Positions 44,092 through 53,611 of a DNA stretch of 64,000 nucleotides are shown piece by piece; position 1 is the first letter of the stretch, and the number at the start of each line of letters is the position of its first letter. Under the pieces are notes generated by a model. That model saw only the letters and a program-made list of their open reading frames with translations, made no database searches and was not told the origin of the DNA. The stretch covers positions 248,001 through 312,000 of the forward strand of contig NZ_JAKLTR010000007.1 of NCBI RefSeq assembly GCF_022012415.1, written 5' to 3'. The DNA is from Terrimonas ginsenosidimutans (GTDB lineage: Bacteria > Bacteroidota > Bacteroidia > Chitinophagales > Chitinophagaceae). The position numbers and the translations under genes were made by a program.

Positions 44092-44622
44092 TTGATTATT
44101 CGCGATCATAGCTTTTCTTCGCCGCCAGATTTTTTAAAATGTCTTGATCTGGATAACTTACAACACGTTTTACAATTGGCCGGTAAAGCAACGAATACTT
44201 TCATGAAAGCGCTCGGTAAAAACATACATGTAAGTAAGGTGATCGACAGTTGGGAAACTACTGAACTCATCGCCAGTCGGACTATCCTCCACCCAAATGG
44301 GTTCAACGGTTTTTTGCATTACCACGACAATGCGCATTCCAGTTTTGTACTCAGAGGTTGTGCGGAAAAGAAGATCTCACGTTATGAGCCAGCCAGGCTA
44401 GGTCACCTGGCCCCTGCGGGAGAATTGCATCAGATCACCAATGTCAGGCATCCCTCTTACCATGGCAATTTTGAGTTGCCACCCGGCTTTTTTTCCATCT
44501 ATGATATCAGCTCTTCCACCATCGGCAAGGCGATTGATCATCATCCAGGTGTACGTTCCGTTATGCTGAAGGTCTTAAATTTTGTCGGTTTTTCTGAATT
44601 GGACAGGAGCGACAAGGCATAA
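44092..44622 (+). CDS. Hypothetical protein, about 176 aa, start uncertain
   Basis: The frame runs from a stop at 44074 through TTG 44092 to TAA 44620-44622, with no ATG until residue 41; TTG is taken as start but a truncated 5' end is possible. The sequence is soluble, with DLDNLQHVLQLAGKATNTFMKALGKN, FNGFLHYHDNAHSSFVLRGC, APAGELHQITNVRHPSYHGNFELPPGFFSIYDISS and a hydrophobic C-terminus. Several His (HYHDNAH, LHQ, HHPG) are clustered, which could bind metal, but no family is recognised. It lies between the sigma gene (divergent) and a DKNYY lipoprotein. Confidence 0.45.
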   Translation: MIIRDHSFSSPPDFLKCLDLDNLQHVLQLAGKATNTFMKALGKNIHVSKVIDSWETTELIASRTILHPNGFNGFLHYHDNAHSSFVLRGCAEKKISRYEPARLGHLAPAGELHQITNVRHPSYHGNFELPPGFFSIYDISSSTIGKAIDHHPGVRSVMLKVLNFVGFSELDRSDKA

Positions 44623-45044
44623 AAATGAGACTGGAAATGAAAAACTGTTGAACGCGGACAAACCCTCATTTTCAAACTTTTCTTAATCCAAATCATTTAT
44701 CTATAAACGAATCGGGGCAAAGAGATAGAATATAAATTGCAAGTTTTTTGTTTTGCTTGTTTGTTTTCATCCCTCATTCAACGAAAAGGATTAAATTTTT
44801 ACTGATTGATACTTCCTGCCAGCGGTTGCTGTGCAAGCAGCAAATGCTTTGTATCTGCCATATCCTGCTATCTGCTAAGTAATGCGTTCACCAACTACTT
44901 TGTGCTGGCTGCAGTGATGATATCAGCATTACTTTGCATTTCAGCTGAAGAGCATAGCTATTCCGAATTAACTTATTAGCTCCGGGAATGTTTTCTTCTC
45001 TGAGAAAATAATCTTCGCAGGAAAAAAATAACAGAGTCAATATC
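44623..45044. other. Intergenic region upstream of the DKNYY lipoprotein
   Basis: About 420 bp, AT-rich, no supported ORF or repeat. Probably holds the promoter of the lipoprotein gene. Confidence 0.5.
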
Positions 45045-45884
45045 ATGTTTAAACTTATGAAGTGGCTTATTAAAACGATCTTGATACTGGCGGGTATTAT
45101 TCCGCTGAGCCGTTGCAGTTCCGGGTACAAGCAGAAAGACGGAAAGCTGACTTTCAACGGCAAAGAATTGACCGGTGACGGTTGGCAGATCCTCAACACT
45201 TCATTCGCTGTAAATGACAGCATCATTTACTATAAAGAAAAAATTGTAGAAGATGCAGATGCAACTTCCTTTGAAGCGCTGGACGAACATTATGCTAAAG
45301 ACAAAAATAATGTGTACTACTGCGAGGAATACAGGGATGGACAAACTTATTATACTACAAAAAAACAGACAATTGTCACCTTGGGAAATGCATCGCCCGC
45401 GTCGTTCCAAGTTTTGGGTGATAACTATGCCAAAGACCATAAACACGCATATTACAAGGATAAACCTTTTAAAGTAAGAGAACTCGCCAGTCTTGAAGTC
45501 GTCACAATGCGATTTGTGAAAGATCGATACGGGGTTTACCTTGATCAGAACCCCGTTAATAATGCAGATCCCAAAAGTTTTCGTATTCTAAACTCAAATT
45601 ACGCGAGCGATACAAACCGTATTTATTACTATGGATATCCGAGTGACGTCCATAATGGCATTCACGAAATAAATTGCGACCGGCAAACATTTTCGTTATT
45701 AGCGTATCCGTATTCACAGGATAATAAATCTGTATATTACCTTTATACAAAAATCCCGGGTTCGGATCCAGCAAGTTTTGTTGCGTTGGAAAGTGGATAT
45801 TCGAAAGACCGGGTAAATGTTTATAAAGATGGTAAAATAGTAAAGGGAGCAGAGCCTGTTACTTTCACGGTGCCTACCGAGTAA
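45045..45884 (+). CDS. DKNYY-domain lipoprotein
   Basis: 279 residues; ATG 45045 or the in-frame ATG at 45057 may be the start. A hydrophobic segment LIKTILILAGIIPLSRC gives a lipobox-like LSRC. The body is made of repeats AKDKNNVYYCE, AKDHKHAYYKDK, VKDRYGVYLDQ, ASDTNRIYYYG, SQDNKSVYYLY and SKDRVNVYKDGK, each following a P-A-SF-xL turn: the DKNYY family of surface or periplasmic repeat proteins. Six repeats are visible. Function of the family is unknown; binding or structural roles are likely. Confidence 0.85.
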   Translation: MFKLMKWLIKTILILAGIIPLSRCSSGYKQKDGKLTFNGKELTGDGWQILNTSFAVNDSIIYYKEKIVEDADATSFEALDEHYAKDKNNVYYCEEYRDGQTYYTTKKQTIVTLGNASPASFQVLGDNYAKDHKHAYYKDKPFKVRELASLEVVTMRFVKDRYGVYLDQNPVNNADPKSFRILNSNYASDTNRIYYYGYPSDVHNGIHEINCDRQTFSLLAYPYSQDNKSVYYLYTKIPGSDPASFVALESGYSKDRVNVYKDGKIVKGAEPVTFTVPTE

Positions 45885-46512
45885 AGCAAGATTAAGCGAA
45901 CTTTCATTAAATCTGCAACCATGCTCCAGGCGGGAAAATTATATAAAATGCATTGCCTGTTAGTGTCAAGCCTCGCGACTTGTTGGAAATTGTACGGGAA
46001 AACGACTTTCACAGATCCACCGCAAGAAGTGGCTATTTTTCCCTGATCTAATTTTCTATGTTCAATGGCGTTCAATACCTCGCCCGGAGCCAGGGCTGCT
46101 ACTCGCTACGTATGTAATCCTTCACATTCCTTGTCCCTATCATATTGCTTTTTCATTTGCACCTGCTGTTTTGTAGTGGATTGCATCTTCAAAAACTGAA
46201 GTCGCTTGAGAGCGATCTCGTGTAATCCCAGTGATGTTGAGACTATGTAAAGACTCAACGCTTTTTAATAAGGACTCTGTTAATACGGGTCTTCTTGATA
46301 ATATAATAAATATTAGCGTTTGACGAAGCTGAGATCGCCAGATTAACCCTGTTTTCCTCAGCAAGATTAAACGTTCTGCCGTCGCGACCGCTTCGTTAGA
46401 TTGCCCTGAAGCATCGTCCTCAGTCAATTCACAAGGTTTTTTGTCCGGATTACTCAACCAGTGGACTCTTGAATGTATGTTGATAAGATCTTTGCGGGCA
46501 AACCTTATCAAC
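45885..46512. other. 628-bp spacer, no supported gene
   Basis: Minus-strand frames in 46140-46634 overlap the start of the VWD-lectin gene and look like shadows. Frames longer than the chosen start of that gene extend back to 46441 but lack a signal-peptide-like start. Nothing else is seen. Confidence 0.4.
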
Positions 46513-48849
46513 ATGAAAGTAAGAACCGGCTCACACAAGTTCAGGATACGCTTTGTTTTGTCCCTCATATTTCTGTCCTGTATCGCATTCCACGCTTGTA
46601 CGAAGAAAGATGCTCCGCCGGAGAATCCGCCCATACCTCCATCAAAGCCGATCAGTCAACCGGATAAATATATCATCACGTCAGTAAAAGGCGCTGATAA
46701 GAACCTGGGTCTGCTGATCAATGATCCTCTTTCAAAAATGCAGTATGCCGCATTTGGATCAAAGGATGATCATGGTAAACCCGATACCATCTACCTGATC
46801 GTTGAAACGCATGCGGAAACGGGTGGTTGGCTATCGCATGAACTTAATGAAGACTATACGCCGTCTTCCACCACTACATCAACGGGTCATACCATCGAGT
46901 ATGAGGATTTCGACAATAACACAAAGACAGGATCTGTCACTATCAAGAATACGGCAACAGGTGCCATCATTCACAATACCGGCAAGATCAAATTCAATGA
47001 TGATGTCTGGAATAGTTTTGAACGAATAAAAGAGCTTAACAAGCAAAGGCCCGGTTTCCCTCCCCACTGGCAAAGTGAACTCGTTTATGTTGGGTCTGCG
47101 GCCTTTGGATGTATCATGGGCGTTGCGGGATTGAGTACGGGTAATCCACTGGCCCTCGGCTGGGGAATCTATAATACTTATCAGAACTGTAAATCTTTTG
47201 CAGAAGCTGCCAATAATATCCTGAATGGTCAGCCGGCTTTTGGTTGTATTTCTACCATGGATAACGTGAACGCCTTATCCGGTTTCGCCGAAACCATTTC
47301 GCAGGGAGGCGGCTTAGGTTCTCTTGCCACCGGACTGGTGCCTGCCATTATGAATTACGTGGCGCAAGATGGCGTAGCAGGTCAGTGTGAGGACGAAGAT
47401 GAACCGGATGATCTGCTGCCTGCCGGGGGCGGCCAGGGAGATCCGCATATCTATACGCCGGATGGCAAAACCTATGACTTTCATGGTTTCGGAGAATTCA
47501 TCGCCATGAAATCTCTTACAGATAATTTTGAAGTGCAGGTCCGCCAGGAAAAACTGCCCTACATCAAAGCCCAGGCAACAGTGAACCGGGGTGTAGCCGT
47601 GCAAACAGGGACCGACATCGTTTGCGTTACTGTTGCGCCGCAAAGACTATATATCAACAACCAGTTGCATGATTTCAATTTTCAGGCCCTTTCACTCCAG
47701 CAGGGCGCTTCACTCGAAATGAAACAGGAGGGGCCGTTCCCGATACTTGTCATCCGCTCGAAATATGGAGACCTTGTAAAAGTGAGATTGGACCAAACGT
47801 TCAATGGAAGCATGATCGATTACAAGATCCTTGCAGTGAAAAGCCGTGCGGGAAAAACAAAAGGACTGCTGGGAAATGCAGATGGAAACAAAGACAATGA
47901 TCTGCAGTTGGCAAACGGACAAGTGATCGAATATTCGTTTGAGAATATCTATCCGGCTTTCGCCAACAGTTGGCGCATCACACAGTCCAATTCGTTGTTT
48001 TACTATGAACAGGGAAAGAATACATCTTCTCACACACAATTGGATTTTCCATCAAAACCCGTTGAAATAACAGCAGAGAAATTGGCTTGGGCGGAACAGA
48101 TCTGCAAAACCGCCGGCGTTACACTGCAGCCTGCGCTGTGCAATTGCACGATGGATGTTGCCGTGTCTGACGACCCGGTGTTCTCCTCCTCTGCATTATG
48201 GGATCAGATCACGTGGATGCCTGGTTCAGCGCCCTTCGACATGCAACACACGGCACTGCAGGGCGATGCAAAATTGATTGATGGCCGGCTGCGGCTGACG
48301 CCAGCGACTGTATTTACTTCCGGGCAGGCATTTCATACAACACCGGTTACAGGTGATTTTGAAACAACGTTTTCATTCCGGCTTCCGGTTTCAGGCAATG
48401 GCGGCGCTGATGGCTTCGCGTTGCTGATCGCCAAAGAAATCCCGACCCTCAAGATCAACACCTATCCGGGCTCTGCAGGTAAACTCGGATATGAAGGTGT
48501 TCCATCATCGCTTGCCGTGGAATTTGACACATGGCCTGACGCAGGCGAAAATGGCAATCACGTGGCCATCCACACAAAAGGCATACAACCCAACAGCACG
48601 CATTATTCCAATGCTAAGGTTTATAATGGGAATATACCCGAAATTCAGGGGCTGGTAATTCACAAGGCGAAAGTGAAATATACAGGAAATAAGATCACCG
48701 TATGGCTTGATGGCAACCAAGTACTGGAATACAACGTGAATCTTTTCACTTCACTTGGTTTGTCAGATAAATTCTTCATAGGCCTTGTTGCTTCAACCAG
48801 TGGCTCTTTCCAGGAGCATAATATCCTGGAATGGAAACTTACCCAATAA
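46513..48849 (+). CDS. Lipoprotein with von Willebrand D domain and L-type lectin domain
   Basis: 778 residues from ATG 46513, where a basic start and FVLSLIFLSCIAFHAC place a lipobox Cys at 29. Residues ~50-290 are a non-recognised N-terminal region with a Gly/Ala-rich hydrophobic patch (AAFGCIMGVAGLSTGNPLALGWG). A VWD domain spans ~308-488: GGQGDPHIYTPDGKTYDFHGFGEF and GKTKGLLGNADGNKDNDLQ carry its Ca-binding and GLCG-like motifs. A legume-type lectin domain spans ~570-778: FSFRLPVSGNGGADGFALLIA, LAVEFDTWPDAGENGNHVAIH and NKITVWLDGNQVLEY, with the Asp/Asn calcium and sugar site. A surface adhesin or glycan-binding role is inferred. Confidence 0.88.
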   Translation: MKVRTGSHKFRIRFVLSLIFLSCIAFHACTKKDAPPENPPIPPSKPISQPDKYIITSVKGADKNLGLLINDPLSKMQYAAFGSKDDHGKPDTIYLIVETHAETGGWLSHELNEDYTPSSTTTSTGHTIEYEDFDNNTKTGSVTIKNTATGAIIHNTGKIKFNDDVWNSFERIKELNKQRPGFPPHWQSELVYVGSAAFGCIMGVAGLSTGNPLALGWGIYNTYQNCKSFAEAANNILNGQPAFGCISTMDNVNALSGFAETISQGGGLGSLATGLVPAIMNYVAQDGVAGQCEDEDEPDDLLPAGGGQGDPHIYTPDGKTYDFHGFGEFIAMKSLTDNFEVQVRQEKLPYIKAQATVNRGVAVQTGTDIVCVTVAPQRLYINNQLHDFNFQALSLQQGASLEMKQEGPFPILVIRSKYGDLVKVRLDQTFNGSMIDYKILAVKSRAGKTKGLLGNADGNKDNDLQLANGQVIEYSFENIYPAFANSWRITQSNSLFYYEQGKNTSSHTQLDFPSKPVEITAEKLAWAEQICKTAGVTLQPALCNCTMDVAVSDDPVFSSSALWDQITWMPGSAPFDMQHTALQGDAKLIDGRLRLTPATVFTSGQAFHTTPVTGDFETTFSFRLPVSGNGGADGFALLIAKEIPTLKINTYPGSAGKLGYEGVPSSLAVEFDTWPDAGENGNHVAIHTKGIQPNSTHYSNAKVYNGNIPEIQGLVIHKAKVKYTGNKITVWLDGNQVLEYNVNLFTSLGLSDKFFIGLVASTSGSFQEHNILEWKLTQ

Positions 48850-50482
48850 ATTCTCCCACAACAAGCCACGGCAAAACGGCAACGATCAACGTGTAAAGTA
48901 GGGACGGAATACAGAGTGTCATTCTGAATGCCTAAAGGCTTCTGAAAGTACATTGAAAGTGATTTGCAAAGAATAAAACTGGCAATATTGCACTACTGAT
49001 ACTGCGAGCAAATTGGTAAAGATCTGTCTGGACAACCAAATGATTCCATCATTTACCCAAACACAGTTCAATTCGATACAAAGTCTTCCTGAAAGTGGAA
49101 TTGCAAGTATAGAAACAGGCTAGGGGGTCACGGACATGGCCAAGTTCCTAAAAAGGTTGAGGATGAAATAACGCGCTATGCCTTGAATCTTACAGGTTCT
49201 AATATAGTTTTTCTTGTTGAAGAAAGTGGAATAAGATAGTTATCAAACCCTGAAGTTTTTAAACAAAAAACAATAGGCGGACATTGTGCGCATGCCCGCT
49301 GTTCATAGTCTAGCTTACCTGTGACGATTCCCCAAACTCTCAAGCGTAGGAATATACACTCTATTATTTCAGCAACAAAGAAGGTTATATGGGATTAAGC
49401 GTTGGTGCGAGAATAATTTGGAGGCATTAAAAGAGTTAAGACCAGATTTTAACTTTAGTGCGTGGGTAGAGTTGGATGCGTATGCCCGACAGGCAGTCTG
49501 GCAACACCTCAAAGAGCATTTTTTCATTTATGTCACAGTAAATAGAAATCGGCTACGAGCAATTTTCTCTTTTTTTCGCGCTTTGAGTTGCAATCTCGAC
49601 GGGTGTGACAATTCGTCTCGGTTCTTACGAAAAGAAATATCACACGTTCATCTGGGAATATCACTTTGCGGCATCCAGTGCATCATTACGACTAGATTCG
49701 AACTGGTCTCGTAATGAGTTATATATCAATTGTCTTCCATGACCATTTGCAAAAGACTCATGGAATGACTCAAGAAACTTTGATTTTTATGAAGAGCTAG
49801 TCAAATTTACATACTTTGACGCATTTTTTATTTTAAGAATCAGGAACGGAAGTTTCTGATAATAGGTTGTTTTCCTTAACTCCGTCTCTGTCTCAGTGCG
49901 CTGATAATCCTGATGGCTTACGATGCCTCACATGTTGTATAAGGAATGGTTTATCAGATTTAGTCAAAAATCCGATTCAATTTCTTTGTGAAAGGGGCGC
50001 GAAATTATATCGAATATTGCACAACTAGTCTGTCAGCACGGCTCAATCGCTACAATCGTTGTGTGTAGGCACCGGCTTATGAAAATCATTCTGCTTCCCG
50101 CTTTCGCTCCATCCCCCTCTGATTTTTTTATTCTGAATTAATTGGATGCATACTCTGGCATAATTACAGCAACAACAAGGCGGAGTTGGACCCAAGTGTT
50201 CAAAGCAGGGTTCACCAAAATGAGTAAAGCTGAAAAGCTTCAGTGGCCAAAATAATCGATAACATAACGCATCTGGTGTTATAGGTACCGGGACGGGTCT
50301 ATATGGCTAATTGATCGGTAACTCCCTAAAGAATGTAAAAGGTGAATTGATCTATTGCGCATCTACAATAGTATGGATTGATAGTAATCTCAAAATAATC
50401 CACTCCGGTCTTTCTGGACTCTATATGCCGAAATGTATTAATATGTCACAGCGTTGCCGTATATTGAACGCAAACCTTAAAT
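48850..50482. other. 1.6-kb stretch of relic sequence, no intact gene
   Basis: Contains a short trace of the double-hairpin repeat leader near 49320-49350 (CCCCAAACTCTCAAGCGTAG), a repeat copy at 49688-49806, and a start-less frame at 49418-49714 (WVELDAYARQAVWQHLKEHFF) that looks like a gene fragment but is not identified. The 400 bp before 50483 show nothing convincing and presumably contain the promoter of the next operon. Confidence 0.45.
49688..49806 (+). repeat. tRNA-end-headed dispersed repeat, copy C
   Basis: ACTAGATTCGAACTGGTCTC, GTAATGAGTTATATATCA, AAAAGACTCATGGAATGACT and CAAGAAACTTTGATTTT follow in the same order as copy A at 24503; about 33 bp at the start are almost identical to copy A. 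Confidence 0.65.
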
Positions 50483-51076
50483 ATGAAAAAGTCCATCATC
50501 TTAATTCCAGTGCTGACTTTTTTCCAATTAGCGGGAAAGGCGCAGACCCAGGTGCAATACCGGGAAATCAATTATCTCAGTGATGATGGGTTCACAGTCC
50601 CATTGAAAATTAAAGTCGGTACCCGTATGGCCATCAAGATTACCAATGTCAACAAGCGGTTAGTGGATATCGGAAAAGAAGTTAAGACTACCAATTTTCA
50701 TGAAGAAGTGCCCAGCATTTTCGAGATGTTTTCCAAAATAAAAATTACAGCACCTGCGACTGCGGGAGCACCCGGAGCGGCTCCGGGAAGTAAGCCGTTT
50801 GCGAGACCTGCTGATATAACAGCTTCCAATATTCCTGATAGCCTGAAAGCTAAAATTGTTGAAGCTGGTGTCGTTTATGCAAAGTTGTCCGGCACGGTAA
50901 AAGATAGAGATGCACAGTTGAATAAATATGTGGTTCTGTATAAGATTTTTAAGACGGTCCTTGATTACCAGTTGACGCTTCAGGGGCTTCAGAATACCTG
51001 TGATCAGCCCTTTGATACCATTTTACACCTAGTAGCCGGAGAAACCATACGAACATTTTTCCTGTCAACATGCTAA
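50483..51076 (+). CDS. Secreted protein, N-terminal half of a probable frameshifted gene
   Basis: 197 residues with signal peptide ending GKAQ. Mature: YREINYLSDDGFTVPLKIKV (beta), IFEMFSKIKI, a Pro/Ala-rich linker (APATAGAPGAAPGSKPF), helices to YQLTLQGLQNTC. The frame ends TFFLSTC-stop, and the next frame (51070) starts inside it with no signal peptide. Adding one T to the run of five T at 51056-51060 joins them as IRTFFPVNMLMETSD, reading smoothly into an OM-protein-like half. So this is best read as the first part of one product of about 530 residues. Start ATG 50483. Confidence 0.6.
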   Translation: MKKSIILIPVLTFFQLAGKAQTQVQYREINYLSDDGFTVPLKIKVGTRMAIKITNVNKRLVDIGKEVKTTNFHEEVPSIFEMFSKIKITAPATAGAPGAAPGSKPFARPADITASNIPDSLKAKIVEAGVVYAKLSGTVKDRDAQLNKYVVLYKIFKTVLDYQLTLQGLQNTCDQPFDTILHLVAGETIRTFFLSTC

Positions 51077-52077
51077 TGGAAACCTCCGATCGGACATTGT
51101 TGGGAGACTCTAATTATACGGTCAATAAAGGTATTTTGACCAGGTACATCAACGGGAAGCTCAGTGATGAAGATGATCTTTCGACAGCCATTTCAAACGA
51201 TTTCCTTCCCAGTAAAATGGATGCACTAAATACAGAAGTGAGTGCGTACAATACCTTGTTGACGAACCTGCTTCAAAAACTTAAACCATCTCCAAGGTTT
51301 AACCCAAACGAGGAAGCAAAAAAAGTAATCGCCACTCTGAAAGAGACAAATCTTTCGGGAGACTTATCTGACCTCAAGCAAAAATATGCCAGTAACGATT
51401 TTGCAAAATTTGCTTCTAATGTAGAGGCATTTCGCACCACCGGAAAAAAGGACTTTTTTGCGACGTATAATTATTTTACCGTGAGCAATTGGACCTATTA
51501 TGTTGACCCGAAAACTATCGAAGATGACTTGACCATCTTCTCTGTCAACATCACCCCAAAATCGGATGTTGCCTGTACGCCCTTTACGAGATCCTATGAG
51601 TTGCGGGTAAAAGCGAAAAGCGGAATAAAGCTTGATTTCAGTACAGGCCTGTTCGCGAATTTTGGTGGTAGCAAATTTATTGATCAATCGTATCAATATG
51701 ACTCTGTGCCTGGACAACCAGATCGCTACAAAATAGTTCGCAATAAGGCGAAAAATAGTGTATTCCCTTCTATTGGCGCACTCATGCACATTTACAAACG
51801 ATCCGGTAACGATGTAAATCTCGCGGGCGTGTTTGGCGTAAGTACCCGAGATCTTGATAAGATTAACTATCACCTTGGGGGCTCGCTGATTTTTGGAACA
51901 ACAAGACGGGTTATTTTGTCCGTTGGTGCGACCTGGACAAAAACGACATTAATCAATGATAACTATTCGGAAGGTCAGGTCGTAGCTAAGGCAGACGCGC
52001 CCACAACAATACCTACTGACACCTTCAACCGTTTTGGCGGCTTCGTCGCATTTACCTATAATCTATCTGCAAAATAA
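51070..52077 (+). CDS. Beta-rich C-terminal half of the same secreted protein
   Basis: 335 residues if translated from ATG 51070, overlapping the previous frame by 7 bases. There is no signal peptide although the sequence is exported-like: helical to ~115, then ELRVKAKSGIKLDFSTGLFANFGGSKFIDQSYQYD, GALMHIYKRSG, HLGGSLIFGTTRRVILSVGATW and FNRFGGFVAFTYNLSAK, alternating strands ending in an aromatic as in outer-membrane barrels. Translational re-initiation at 51070 is possible but would yield a protein without export signal. Most likely it continues the 50483 frame. The next gene starts 6 bp after its stop. Confidence 0.6.
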   Translation: MLMETSDRTLLGDSNYTVNKGILTRYINGKLSDEDDLSTAISNDFLPSKMDALNTEVSAYNTLLTNLLQKLKPSPRFNPNEEAKKVIATLKETNLSGDLSDLKQKYASNDFAKFASNVEAFRTTGKKDFFATYNYFTVSNWTYYVDPKTIEDDLTIFSVNITPKSDVACTPFTRSYELRVKAKSGIKLDFSTGLFANFGGSKFIDQSYQYDSVPGQPDRYKIVRNKAKNSVFPSIGALMHIYKRSGNDVNLAGVFGVSTRDLDKINYHLGGSLIFGTTRRVILSVGATWTKTTLINDNYSEGQVVAKADAPTTIPTDTFNRFGGFVAFTYNLSAK

Positions 52078-52083
52078 AGTGTT

Positions 52084-53163
52084 ATGAAAAAGGCTCTTCT
52101 CACGTTTGTTGCAGTTTTGGCTACCACCGCGCTTGTGATTGCACAAGACAGTTCTTTGATGGTATGTTCTTTTAATTGCACGGCTGATTACAAGACCCTT
52201 ATTGAAAACTGTCTTTCAACCACCGTTCGACCAGTTATTAAGGCTCCGAATGTAAATCCCTATACCGAGTTCGATGCCATTATCAGACAAATAAAACTGA
52301 CCAATGGAAACCCATATCCATTGGTATACCGGTTTAGTGCCTGTACGGAGGTGTGTAATGCTTCGTCTATGTTAGATAAAGAAAATAATCAGGTTATTTA
52401 TTACAATCAATCCTTTCTGAATGAAATACGCGGAGAAAATGCAAGCAGGATGTGGGCGATCCGAAGCATTATTGCACATGAAATCGGTCACCATATCTAT
52501 AATCATACAGATTCGAAAGATAGCTTAATAGATAATGCGGTTCGTCGCCAAATGGAAAGACGGGCAGATTTTTTCTCCGGCTACGTGATTAGTTTATTTT
52601 CAGATGCAACCGTAGAAAATGCGCTGGAGGGGCTTCAATTGCTAAATAATACAGATTATTTTCCGGCTGATGCTGCTCAAGAAGAGGGTGCACCTTATCC
52701 CATCATGGTGAACCGAATGGAAGCCGTTACTGATGGGTTTAATCAAGCAAGAGCGGGAGATATGAAAATTGCGTTCTTCGCGCAGATTGATAGTATAGCA
52801 CGCGTGCTTAGTAAAAAGTACCGTCGGTCACAGATTCTACGCGTACTGGATCAGGAAATTTCGATGGGGGATTTTCAAGCGGCAAAACAATACATAGAGC
52901 AATACTTGACCGATCCGGAGAGTAAGATCAATCAGGATTTCCTCTTAAAGTACCGCTCCGAGTTGGAACAGAAATATCAGGAATATCAGAAAAGCGAAAG
53001 TCCGATCCGGCCAGTGAAAAAACTGGAACCAACTTCGGCCGCCGTTCTTCGCGAAATCATCCAGGAATCGGAGAGAATTAAAGCAAGTCCCCCAGAAATA
53101 AAGAAGCTGAAAAAAGAGCTGAAAAATATCGAACGTAGTGGTGTTGATGTAGACCTTCGGTAG
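52084..53163 (+). CDS. Exported HExxH zinc metalloprotease (M48-like)
   Basis: 359 residues; signal peptide ends TTALVIAQ. The zinc motif is IIAHEIGHHIYNHT with His132, Glu133 and His136; the third ligand is Glu158 in ERRADFFSGY (ExxAD), the arrangement of M48/M56 gluzincins. Six Cys in the first ~95 residues (MVCSFNC, ENCLST, SACTEVC) are expected to form disulphides in the periplasm. The C-terminal ~100 residues are helical and charged, a possible coiled coil. It starts 6 bp after the OM-like gene, so the two form an operon; processing of the partner or of envelope proteins is an inference. Confidence 0.85.
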   Translation: MKKALLTFVAVLATTALVIAQDSSLMVCSFNCTADYKTLIENCLSTTVRPVIKAPNVNPYTEFDAIIRQIKLTNGNPYPLVYRFSACTEVCNASSMLDKENNQVIYYNQSFLNEIRGENASRMWAIRSIIAHEIGHHIYNHTDSKDSLIDNAVRRQMERRADFFSGYVISLFSDATVENALEGLQLLNNTDYFPADAAQEEGAPYPIMVNRMEAVTDGFNQARAGDMKIAFFAQIDSIARVLSKKYRRSQILRVLDQEISMGDFQAAKQYIEQYLTDPESKINQDFLLKYRSELEQKYQEYQKSESPIRPVKKLEPTSAAVLREIIQESERIKASPPEIKKLKKELKNIERSGVDVDLR

Positions 53164-53611
53164 CAGTAACGACTAATATTGGAGCTGTAGGGAGGTAAAT
53201 AGGGGATAAAGAAAAGTTACCTATAAAGTGAAGTGTTCCTCATATATTATGAGCTGCCTTTATTGTTAGGGGTGATCGGCTTTTCGTGTAATTACTTTGC
53301 GAAGCATATCCTCTACACCGCAACACTTCTTGCAATTGTATTTCAGATACTGCAGGAGCCAACGCGTAAGTTTGTTTATTATTCAAAGAATCTGTCGATT
53401 GTTTCGATAGCATTGTATCATTCGAAGCAGTGCTTTGGCGGTTTTTGCAAACGCAACTTTTTTGCGTCGGACTTATGTTAGTGATCCTTTACGATTACTA
53501 TATCGCAATCGTAGCGGGTTGAAGAAATATGGTGTATAGAAATCTTAAGTATCTGAATTAATAAATATATTTAGTCCGTCTCTTATTTCTAAACCACCTT
53601 TTGCCTTATCC
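53164..53611. other. Intergenic stretch with a dubious small hydrophobic frame
   Basis: A frame at 53233-53481 from GTG encodes a hydrophobic stretch (YYELPLLLGVIGFSCNYF) that could be a membrane peptide, but it lacks a ribosome site and the C-terminal half is not convincing. No other feature. Confidence 0.3.

Noticed and set aside
46140-46634. 164-residue minus-strand frame opposite the VWD-lectin start
   Set aside because: Overlaps the signal peptide of a clear lipoprotein gene and reads as a shadow.
49418-49714. 98-residue frame as a gene
   Set aside because: It has a TTG start only, composition falls off after 45 residues and the end enters a dispersed repeat; kept only as a possible fragment.
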